A stretch of 64,000 nt of DNA from Nitrospirota bacterium (GTDB lineage Bacteria; Nitrospinota_A; UBA7883), in NCBI GenBank assembly GCA_024275315.1, contig JAJRZK010000002.1, positions 1-64,000 on the forward strand. Reading direction: 5' to 3'. Every line of letters starts with the position of its first letter. Positions within the stretch are counted from its first letter, which is position 1. The notes beneath the pieces were generated by a model that ran no database searches, was not told where the DNA came from, and saw nothing but the letters and a program-made list of their open reading frames with translations. A program made the position numbers and the translations under genes. This document shows positions 43,883 to 51,426 of the stretch, piece after piece.

Positions 43883-45472
43883 CTATATCTCTGCGTATAC
43901 ACGATAATCCATATCTTTAAAAATGTTGTCCCTGGATTCAACATTAGCTAAGAACCTTTCATCGATGCGACCGATTTCGATTCCTTCGTAGAGGCTGTTG
44001 AATCTCGCCAGGTGGTCTTTCACGCGCTTTATGGCGTAATGAGTCATGGTACCGGACTTCATGATGAACGCCCAGTCACTGCTCTGCGCCAGCATAAGCT
44101 CCTTTGCGGCCTGGTTCAGAGCCCTTCGCTCCAGACCACCTGCGTGTGGGCGCCCGGCGGCCAGCTTAACCATTCTCTCTGCGGCTTTATCGAGATGCCG
44201 GTAAATCCAGTCATTGCTCCGGTCAAGCCATACATCGGAATATCCTGTGCGCCCCCAGGAAGACGCGGCCGGCGAGACTGGCTGGTTGCGAGGGTACTTT
44301 TCCAGATACTCCGAGGGAGTAGTCAGCGCAAGGGTGTTTTTGCAGGAATGCATATTTCGAAATAACGATTCGAGAAACTGCGGGCCCTCGTACCACCAAT
44401 GTCCAAAAAGCTCCGCGTCATATGGAGCCATGATCAATGGCGGTCTGTCTATCAGGGAGCCGAGGCGCCCGGCCTGTTTTACACGGCTGTTCATGAAATC
44501 CTCCGCGTGCATGGCAACCCGCTCGGTCGCCATGCCGGGGTTGTACACATCTTTGCGATCAGAGCTATCTGTAATTCTGTGATACTTGATCCCGGTCATC
44601 TTCCTGTGGCCGTTGGGCTGAATGTATGGCCGGATATAATCGAAATCAAGATCAAACCCTATGTCCCTGTAGAAATCACGATAGAGCGGATCGCCAGGAT
44701 ACCCAACCCTGGAGCTCCACACCTGCGCGCTCGATTCCAGGTCTCTCCCGAACGCCGATATATCATGGTTCTCCAAACGCACAGGGGCGAAGACACCATA
44801 TCGTGGGCGCGGTTCGGCGTGCATTATGCCGTGCGCGTCCAGAAAGAAATATTTGAGCCCCTCCCTCGCCAGCAGGTCCTCCAGCCCGGGTGCATAGCCC
44901 AATTCCGGCAACCAAATACCGTTTGGTCGTCTACCAAATATACGCTCATAATGATCGCAGGCCACCTTGATCTGGGCGCAGGCGGCTTGTCTGTTTCGCA
45001 TAATGAGCGGGAGATAGGCGTGGGTGGCGGCGCACGTGATAATCTCCACCAGTCTGCGGCGCATAAAACCTCCGAAAACGGAGACCAGGTCGCATTGATA
45101 TTGATCCACAAATTTCCGAAGCGCCCAGGAAAATTTTGTGTTGTACATTACGGCAAGTTCCTGAAAACTTTTGTCTGTCCTTGTGCGATGGATTTCACGG
45201 GCGGAAAGATCGATAAGTTTGCGCAGATATCGCAAATATCTGCCTTGCAGAAACTTGTCGTTCAGCATTTCTATAAGCGTGGGTGACAAGGATATTGTCA
45301 ACCGGAAATCCACGCCATCCTTCTCGAGCTTTTCGAACATATCCAGCAGAGGGATATAGGTCTCTGTGATCGCCTCGAACAGCCAGTCTTCCTCCAGGGC
45401 CTGGTCATGCTCCGGGTGACGTACGAACGGGAGATGGGCGTGAAGAACCAGCGCCAGATAACCAGTTTCCAT
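43883..45472 (-). CDS. GH57 1,4-alpha-glucan branching enzyme (DUF1957 family)
   Basis: 529 residues. GH57 landmarks in order: LHAHLPFVRHPE at the N-terminus, GIWLPELGYAPGLEDLL with the nucleophile Glu (about residue 190), and APYDAELFGHWWYEGPQFL with the acid/base Asp (about 350). The C-terminal helical region (SSDWAFIMKSGTMTHYA) matches DUF1957. Members make alpha-1,6 branches in glycogen. The next gene upstream on the same strand encodes a DUF4912 protein, a common neighbour of this family. No strong ribosome site precedes ATG 45472. Confidence 0.92.
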   Translation of the reverse strand: METGYLALVLHAHLPFVRHPEHDQALEEDWLFEAITETYIPLLDMFEKLEKDGVDFRLTISLSPTLIEMLNDKFLQGRYLRYLRKLIDLSAREIHRTRTDKSFQELAVMYNTKFSWALRKFVDQYQCDLVSVFGGFMRRRLVEIITCAATHAYLPLIMRNRQAACAQIKVACDHYERIFGRRPNGIWLPELGYAPGLEDLLAREGLKYFFLDAHGIMHAEPRPRYGVFAPVRLENHDISAFGRDLESSAQVWSSRVGYPGDPLYRDFYRDIGFDLDFDYIRPYIQPNGHRKMTGIKYHRITDSSDRKDVYNPGMATERVAMHAEDFMNSRVKQAGRLGSLIDRPPLIMAPYDAELFGHWWYEGPQFLESLFRNMHSCKNTLALTTPSEYLEKYPRNQPVSPAASSWGRTGYSDVWLDRSNDWIYRHLDKAAERMVKLAAGRPHAGGLERRALNQAAKELMLAQSSDWAFIMKSGTMTHYAIKRVKDHLARFNSLYEGIEIGRIDERFLANVESRDNIFKDMDYRVYAEI

Positions 45473-45577
45473 TTGCTAACTTAACCTGTTTGTTGATGAC
45501 AGCCGCAAACTAACCGTCGCTTGGCGTCAGGCTTGATCGATATCGTGCCACGGGATGAACAACCCGAGCCTGGTCTG

Positions 45578-45619
45578 CGGGAATATCCTCGGTATATTCG
45601 GGAATATCCGCGGTATATT
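45578..45619. repeat. Two tandem copies of a 21-base repeat
   Basis: Each copy has the form CGGGAATATCCKCGGTATATT, differing at one base (T then G). The pair lies between the DUF4912 stop and the GH57 start, about 105-145 bases upstream of the GH57 ATG. Confidence 0.85.
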
Positions 45620-45628
45620 ATAGTGGTG

Positions 45629-47077
45629 TTATTTGACGATTCGTATCGAACGCGTGACCAGATTTGTGATTTCTTTCGAATCGCTTTCATCCCGGGACAC
45701 CGCGCGGACAGGAATATCCAACGCTCCTTCCGGGAGCATGAACCGCACAGAAAACGTCCCGTCCGGCTTTAAACCAACTTTTTGGCCCTGGAGCGTAAGG
45801 CTGGCGTCTGGATGTGTTCCACCATATATGACCAGCTCCGCGTTCAGCCACAGGAAAAACTCCCTGGTGTCGGGCGTTCCCGGCGCATTCTCTGACGCGC
45901 CAAGGCTTGATACGCCAAATGACGATATCCCCTCTCCCATCATCGACCCCGCCAAATGGGACGCCGAGGAGCTGTGCAATTCGTTGAAATCCTCGTCTGA
46001 TATATCCCATTGACTGTCTCTGGATTCAGAAACGGCTCCTTTAGGAGTTCGCACCCTGTTGGAATAGCAGACAGGAGCAAACCGGCGGTCATCGCTCATT
46101 AAGCCTATGGCGATCACATATTCGCAGTCGTCCCGGTTCACTCTCAAATATGTGTTTTTCGAACCCACATCCACGGGAACGTCGAAATACCGGCCAGACT
46201 TGTCTCCGACAGGTCCAGGTCCGGTTACTTCGTATACACGTAAGACACATGTAAGCGAAGCCGTATCCGCGTCAAGGACGCCTCTGGCCTGTTCCAGCTT
46301 GTCCTCGTCAAGCTCCCAGTAAATATAAATGGCATGGGGATCCTTCACCAGAGCGACTATACGGTTGTCGCCATAGCTTTCCGGCAATCCCGCCGACAGG
46401 CCATCTATATAATCCGCCTGCTCATCGGCTGTAAAAAACTTCTTGGCGTCTAGTTGTATGTCCAGCTCCCGCCGCCGCTGGCCCGCACTGGGCAAAACCC
46501 CGGAGCCCGCGTCAACCATTAACGCTGGGGTATCCTTGGCTGTTGAAGTTTCGGTTAATCTTTTTGGTTTCGCACGGCGTGTTGACTTTTTTTTCGCAGA
46601 TATTTGGGCTTTTTTTAACACGGTTTTTTTTGCCGCCACCGGCTTGCTTGAAGACGCGGTTTTCGCCTTTTTAGCCACGGGCCCGGTTTTTTTCAACGTG
46701 GCTTTTTTTACCGGCGCAGATTTGCTTGAAGACACTACTATAGCTTTCTTTTTTGCAACTGCTTTTTTTTTCGTTTTGGATTTCGCCGCCGCCTTTGCCG
46801 GTTTTGTCTTGGCGGCGCTTTTAGCGGATGGCGCTTTTATTTTCACCGCTGGAGCCTTGGCCGGTTTAGCTTTTTTCGATACCGTTTTTTTTGTTTTGGT
46901 TTTGGCGGCGGGTTTGGCGGCTACGCTCTTTTTTTTGGCCGCTTTGGTTTTATCTGCTCTCTTTATCACTTTGATAATCTCATCTTTTTTCATAGACGAG
47001 GTCACATTCGCTTTTTTTCGTCTGGCTAGCTGGATCAATTCAGGTTTGGTCAGTTTCGAGTAATCCTGTAAAGCCAT
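45629..47077 (-). CDS. DUF4912 protein with Lys/Ala-rich histone-like arm
   Basis: 482 residues from ATG 47077 (AAGGGG 7 bases upstream). Residues about 5-40 (LTKPELIQLARRKKANVTSSMKKDE style) resemble the SAP/Rho N-terminal helix-extension fold. About 40-170 is a Lys/Ala/Pro/Ser-rich tract like histone H1 tails. About 225-345 is a DUF4912 domain (GDNRIVALVKDPHAIYIYWEL). The end (LWLNAELVIYGGTHPDASLTLQGQKVGL) adds an immunoglobulin-like strand set. DUF4912 genes commonly neighbour GH57 branching enzymes, as here. Function unknown; the basic arm suggests nucleic-acid or polyanion binding. Confidence 0.87.
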   Translation of the reverse strand: MALQDYSKLTKPELIQLARRKKANVTSSMKKDEIIKVIKRADKTKAAKKKSVAAKPAAKTKTKKTVSKKAKPAKAPAVKIKAPSAKSAAKTKPAKAAAKSKTKKKAVAKKKAIVVSSSKSAPVKKATLKKTGPVAKKAKTASSSKPVAAKKTVLKKAQISAKKKSTRRAKPKRLTETSTAKDTPALMVDAGSGVLPSAGQRRRELDIQLDAKKFFTADEQADYIDGLSAGLPESYGDNRIVALVKDPHAIYIYWELDEDKLEQARGVLDADTASLTCVLRVYEVTGPGPVGDKSGRYFDVPVDVGSKNTYLRVNRDDCEYVIAIGLMSDDRRFAPVCYSNRVRTPKGAVSESRDSQWDISDEDFNELHSSSASHLAGSMMGEGISSFGVSSLGASENAPGTPDTREFFLWLNAELVIYGGTHPDASLTLQGQKVGLKPDGTFSVRFMLPEGALDIPVRAVSRDESDSKEITNLVTRSIRIVK

Positions 47078-47252
47078 TTTCCTGCCCCTTCCATTCATCT
47101 TAGATATCGCGCCAAGGTTTAATATACAATATGTTACGGTCTTCTATAATTTCATTTAACAACGAGGAATGATTGATCGCCACCACCTGTCCCTACAGCG
47201 CATCAATCCACCTTCCGCTTATTATTTCACACATAAACGAAGATGTAGACAG

Positions 47253-47858
47253 TTATCTCCGGCCAGGGCGGATTTTCGCCCAAACGGTTTTCACCTGTTC
47301 CAACGTCTGCTCAGGTGAGCCGGAGTTGTCGATAATATAATCTGCCAGTTCTGCTTTTTTAGACAGGGGCCACTGGGCGTTTATCCGCTTATCTATTTGC
47401 GCGACCGACAGGTCACCACGGGCTATCGCTCTTTGTTTCCGGATTTTTTCTTCACAGACTACAACGACGCTTTCCTCCATCATCCGATTAAGGCCAGACT
47501 CGAAAAGCGCGATGGCGTCTACCAGCACAACCGCCCCCGGATCACGATCGACTATCTTGCCGGAGCGTGTTTTTATGATTTTCCTGATCAGCGGATGAAG
47601 TATGGATTCCAGTTTTTTTCTCTTGGCAGGATCATCGAACACTATTTCCCCAAGCGTCGCGCGATCCAGCGTCCCGTCAGGTTTAAGCGCCAGCCCGCCG
47701 AATTCCCTGATGACCATATCCTGCCCTTTTGTTCCAGGCTCGACAACCTCTCTGGCAAGAATGTCGCAATCCAGTAAATAGGCCCCAAGATCGACGAACA
47801 TTGATGAAACCATGCTCTTGCCTGTCGCCAGACCACCTGTAAGGCCTATCATGGGCAT
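47253..47858 (-). CDS. coaE: Dephospho-CoA kinase
   Basis: 201 residues; last step of coenzyme A synthesis. P-loop GLTGGLATGKSMVS at the N-terminus, LDCDILAREVVEPG (substrate Asp), HPLIRKIIK and VLVDAIALFESG match the family. The ATG lies 4 bases after the maf stop, so the pair is an operon. Confidence 0.96.
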   Translation of the reverse strand: MPMIGLTGGLATGKSMVSSMFVDLGAYLLDCDILAREVVEPGTKGQDMVIREFGGLALKPDGTLDRATLGEIVFDDPAKRKKLESILHPLIRKIIKTRSGKIVDRDPGAVVLVDAIALFESGLNRMMEESVVVVCEEKIRKQRAIARGDLSVAQIDKRINAQWPLSKKAELADYIIDNSGSPEQTLEQVKTVWAKIRPGRR

Positions 47859-47862
47859 TGTC

Positions 47863-48444
47863 TCATTTTTCCTCGCTTGACATGTAGCCGATATTTTCGA
47901 GAGTTTCTACAAGCGTTTCCATGGGAAGCCCGATAATGTTTGAATAGCTACCTCTGTATGAGACGACCCACTCGCCGGCCCTGCCCTGGATCGCGTATGC
48001 GCCGGCCTTGTCGAGGGGTTCAGAGCCTGCCACATATTCGGCTATTGCGTCATCGCTGATTTTTCCAAACCGGACTCTTGACACCTCCGTAGTGGAAAAG
48101 TTGTATCCGTCGGACACATGGGCGAGAGCCAGGCCAGTGACAACCTCATGCTCCTTTCCGGACAGCATCGCCAACATACGCCTTGCATCCTCCCGGTCCA
48201 TCGGCTTTCCGATGATCAAACCATCAAGGACAACCATGGTGTCCGCCGCGACGACCAGCTTTCCCGGATTGTCGCAAGATACATGTCTTGCCTTTTGCAC
48301 AGCTATCCGCCTGGCGTTTTCATAAGGGCTATGATTCGGGTCGACCTTCTCCTCGATTGCAGAGGGGACAACCGTAAAGTCTATCCCCTGTTTTTTGAGA
48401 AGCTCCGCCCTCCTCGGCGACGCCGACGCCAATATAATGTTCAA
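47863..48444 (-). CDS. maf: Maf-family nucleoside triphosphate pyrophosphatase
   Basis: 193 residues. N-terminal LASASPRRAELL, the VVAADTMVVLDG core with catalytic Asp, IIGKPMDREDARRMLAMLSGKEHEVVTG and DKAGAYAIQGRAGEWV are diagnostic. Maf proteins hydrolyse non-canonical or pyrimidine nucleotides and affect septation. Followed directly by coaE. Confidence 0.96.
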   Translation of the reverse strand: MNIILASASPRRAELLKKQGIDFTVVPSAIEEKVDPNHSPYENARRIAVQKARHVSCDNPGKLVVAADTMVVLDGLIIGKPMDREDARRMLAMLSGKEHEVVTGLALAHVSDGYNFSTTEVSRVRFGKISDDAIAEYVAGSEPLDKAGAYAIQGRAGEWVVSYRGSYSNIIGLPMETLVETLENIGYMSSEEK

Positions 48445-48637
48445 CCTGTCTCTCCTATGGCTGTAAACCGGGGGCTGTTTTCATAAGACGCTTTGACCAT
48501 ATTTCCCGCTTATACCGGACCGTAACAAAGAGAGCGCCGGATTGAAATTCAAGCCTGGCGCAAGTATAACTCCGGCAGGAGCGATTCCAGTAGCGATAAA
48601 GCATTGTCGTTAATTATACCACTGTCAGATGGCGCCA

Positions 48638-48930
48638 TCACGCAACCTGGTAAAGGAAATATGGGCAGGTTTTGTACAGAGCCCGGTCGGCCTTCTCGAC
48701 AAGCAAATGAGCTTTCATGAACTGGTCCCATTCCACCACACCCATGCTCGACATCGCAAGGCTGATTATACCAGGCCAAACTCGCTTCTCACCACCATAT
48801 CCAGCCCCTCTTCGGGAGTAGCCTCCGATTCCACCTGATACCCATAGTCTCTTAGGGACTGAACCATCAGTTCGGAAAATGATGCGTTACTATCGACTAT
48901 CGCTATCTTTCTTTTATTTTTTTCGTTCAT
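48638..48930 (-). pseudogene. Decayed response regulator-GGDEF (diguanylate cyclase) gene
   Basis: From ATG 48930 the minus strand encodes 54 residues that resemble the first half of a receiver domain (KRKIAIVDSNASFSELMVQS, then YGYQVESEATPEEGLDMVV), ending at TAA (48768-48766). In another frame, directly after this, come about 43 codons that look like the last part of a GGDEF domain (ISLAMSSMGVV, then KADRALYKT), ending at TGA 48638. The middle of the receiver and most of the cyclase are missing. I infer an internal deletion with loss of frame. A short functional 54-residue protein cannot be excluded. Confidence 0.65.
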
Positions 48931-49178
48931 GTATCACGTATACCGCAAAACTTGGCTATCACAATTATTTGATATCGGACTGGCTTTTATAACAGGTTTT
49001 AAGTAGCTCGATTGACCTGCGTTGGCAATTGTTTGCACATCTTCGGCGCGCCAACTTTTATGTCACCGTGTCTGTGTTCATTTACATTAAATTGATGTTT
49101 GTATAATGTTGAAAATTGCTTTCAAATCAATTACTCCGATTTGCTAAGCATGTAAATTACACATTTTCGGGAAGTATA

Positions 49179-49571
49179 ATGTCTTTAATCGACACGAAAA
49201 AAATCAGGAATCTCATATCGTTTCACGAAAAGCAGATATCCATACTCAACAGCTTGATTGAAATATCTTCCGCCATCGAAAAGGCAAAGCCTCTTTCTGC
49301 AAAAATGATATCTGATATTTCCTCATCCGGATTAAAAGCCGCCGCTCCCGCTCGCAAACCCAGCAAAAAGCGGGGCAAGGTTTCACAATCCGTGCTCGAA
49401 ATGTTATCAGACTCCAAGAAGGCCCTGTCCTCCGGAGAGATAAAATCCAAACTCGTCAAAAAGGGTCTGGCCAAAAAAGAATCATCTTCAGTTTACACGC
49501 TTCTTTTGCAGATGTTCAATCGCGGCGCCATAAAAAAGTTAAACTTTCAAAGGGGATGGGTTATACGCTGA
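49179..49571 (+). CDS. Small protein with C-terminal winged-helix-like domain
   Basis: 130 residues from ATG 49179 (weak GGGAAG upstream). The N-terminal part (about 1-40) is a helix rich in Ile/Leu heptads (IRNLISFHEKQISILNSLIEI). A basic Pro/Lys linker follows (about 60-72), then a likely winged helix: VSQSVLEMLSDSKKALSSGEI, SSSVYTLLLQMFNRGAIKKL and RGWVIR. This suggests a DNA-binding dimer; I do not recognise the family. It stands alone in an AT-rich gap downstream of the decayed regulator. Confidence 0.65.
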   Translation: MSLIDTKKIRNLISFHEKQISILNSLIEISSAIEKAKPLSAKMISDISSSGLKAAAPARKPSKKRGKVSQSVLEMLSDSKKALSSGEIKSKLVKKGLAKKESSSVYTLLLQMFNRGAIKKLNFQRGWVIR

Positions 49572-49797
49572 CAGACGACACGACCCCCGGGCGCGCCAAA
49601 CGCTCTTCAACCAGAAAAAAATCAAAGAAAAAGTCGTAGCCTTGGCGGCGGGGCGCCTGATATTTATTATCACACCATCGTTAATTTTATGGCGCCTCAG
49701 CCAGCGTCCGCGTCAAATCCCTATAATGATTTGATGTAGTCGATCTCCCTGCTTGTGGGGTAAAATCGGCCAGACAGAGGGGTGGCGGCCTATTTTA

Positions 49798-51060
49798 TTA
49801 AAGAGACTTGATCTGTTCTATTGTTTTTTTGACCAAATCTTCGGCTACACCCAGGGTGGCTTCCTTGGCCACTTTGCTGAACTCGGCCAGAAATTTGGGT
49901 TTTAAATCTTCCATGACATCACCTGCCACTTTCTCGATTATCCTTTCGATTTTTTCATCGCTTATTAATTCAAGAATCGCCTTGTTGATCAAATCCTCCA
50001 GTTCCGTAATCCGCAGGCTGTCCTCCAGGTGTTTTTCATCAGTGGTAAAGCCTTGTGTATCGTTTGCGTCATCGACGGACTCAACGCCTGTATTGGTCGT
50101 TTCGGCAACCTCATAATCCTGCGTTTCGGCATCTATTTCCGTCCCCACTGTTGAATAGTCCAACTCCTCGTCAATATCCTGAAGCATTCTCCTGCTTTCC
50201 TCTGAAAGCGAATCCGCATCAACATTATCCAGATCATCACGCTCTTCGATATAGACCGTATCGCGCGTCACACCTTCATTATCATGCCCGGTATCGACAG
50301 ATAGGGCGTCTGAATAGTCATTATCCAGGAGAACTTCCTGTTCAGAAGCGATCTCGTCGTCCCCCAGATCGTCTTCATCAAGACCGCCCGCCTGGCCGGA
50401 AATTATCTCCACAGCCAAGTCATCTTCCTCATCATCCGTTTCCCCGGTTTGCTCGTCGATCATGGTTTCAGGGTCGAGCTCAAGTATATCCGTCCCGGCC
50501 GGTTCATCCTCTTCCTCAGGCTCAACCGGAGCCGTAACATCATCACGAACGTCCGCTCCTTCCCCAATCACGCCTAAACCTGCCATCGGCTCGGTCTCTG
50601 CAAATTCATCGACAGATTCCATCAGGCTGTCCAGGCTCACATCCACGTCTTCGAAAGTATCCTCCTCAACCTCCTCGCCAGACGTTTTCTCCATCATCAG
50701 CGATGAGGTGACGGCTTTGACTTTGCTCACCATCTCCTCGGAGCGAAACGGCTTTTCAAACCTGCCCGCGGCGCCGGTTTCCAAATACCTGGTTTCGTCA
50801 AATTCGTCGAGTGCGCTGGACATGAGGTAAACCGGGATGGAACTGGTGCTACTGTTACTTTTAAGGGCGCGACAAAGCTCAAACCCGTCCATCTCCGGCA
50901 TATTCACATCGGCTATAATCATGGACGGAGACAGCCTGGTGGCCATATCCATAGCTTCGGCGCCATCGCTGGCTATGACAACTTCTATGTCTTCATTTTC
51001 AAACGCAAGCTCGAAAACTTTCTGAATGGTCGCGCTGTCATCTGCTACAAGGATTCGCAT
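49798..51060 (-). CDS. Response regulator with long acidic linker and C-terminal helical domain
   Basis: 420 residues from ATG 51060 (AAGAG upstream). Receiver about 1-120: LVADDSATIQKV, phospho-Asp in IIADVNMPEMDG, and Lys in RFEKPF. Residues about 130-350 are strongly acidic and low-complexity (EEDEPAG, DDEEDDL, DEDDLGDDE). The last ~70 residues are amphipathic helix (LEDLINKAILELISDEKIERII), ending KKTIEQIKSL. No enzymatic or DNA-binding output is seen. Similar plans occur in deltaproteobacterial motility/polarity regulators such as FrzS-type proteins, but the relation is only by layout. Confidence 0.85.
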   Translation of the reverse strand: MRILVADDSATIQKVFELAFENEDIEVVIASDGAEAMDMATRLSPSMIIADVNMPEMDGFELCRALKSNSSTSSIPVYLMSSALDEFDETRYLETGAAGRFEKPFRSEEMVSKVKAVTSSLMMEKTSGEEVEEDTFEDVDVSLDSLMESVDEFAETEPMAGLGVIGEGADVRDDVTAPVEPEEEDEPAGTDILELDPETMIDEQTGETDDEEDDLAVEIISGQAGGLDEDDLGDDEIASEQEVLLDNDYSDALSVDTGHDNEGVTRDTVYIEERDDLDNVDADSLSEESRRMLQDIDEELDYSTVGTEIDAETQDYEVAETTNTGVESVDDANDTQGFTTDEKHLEDSLRITELEDLINKAILELISDEKIERIIEKVAGDVMEDLKPKFLAEFSKVAKEATLGVAEDLVKKTIEQIKSL

Positions 51061-51221
51061 TTGGCTCTTCACACGGTTAGGGTGGTGTTATTATGAATAA
51101 TTTCGAAAGATTACACAGTCATTATCCAGGTGTCAAACTGTTCCAATCAGATTTCAGCCTTTTCTCGCCATGGTCTGGCGCACGGCGTAACGCATGGAAA
51201 ACCGCATGCGAGTTGATGATC

Positions 51222-51251
51222 TTGACGAAACCGCCATATGGTTTCTATTAT
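51222..51251 (+). promoter_or_regulatory. Probable promoter of tRNA-Sec
   Basis: TTGACG (51222-51227), 18-base spacer, TATTAT (51246-51251); predicted start near 51258, 20 bases before the tRNA. Confidence 0.6.
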
Positions 51252-51277
51252 GATCTCATTTGCGCCATTTACGCAAC

Positions 51278-51372
51278 GGAAGATGAACGCGCCCGGTGGC
51301 GCGGCTGGACTTCAAATCCAGACAGGGGCTTGATAAGTCCCGGGAGGGTTCGACTCCCTTCATCTTCCGCCA
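51278..51372 (+). tRNA. selC: tRNA-Sec (TCA), selenocysteine
   Basis: 95 bases with encoded CCA. The acceptor stem has 8 pairs (GGAAGATG/CATCTTCC) and the discriminator is G73. Anticodon loop CTTCAAA with anticodon TCA; long variable arm (GGGGCTTGATAAGTCCC); T-arm GGGTTCGACTCCC. The anticodon arm GGCTGGACTTCAAATCCAG and overall length equal those of the E. coli selC product. Reads UGA as selenocysteine with SelA, SelB and SelD. Confidence 0.97.
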
Positions 51373-51426
51373 TTTTGACCCTGTCAACATATATTCATCG
51401 AAACCGTGTTCGGCTCATCGAGCGGT

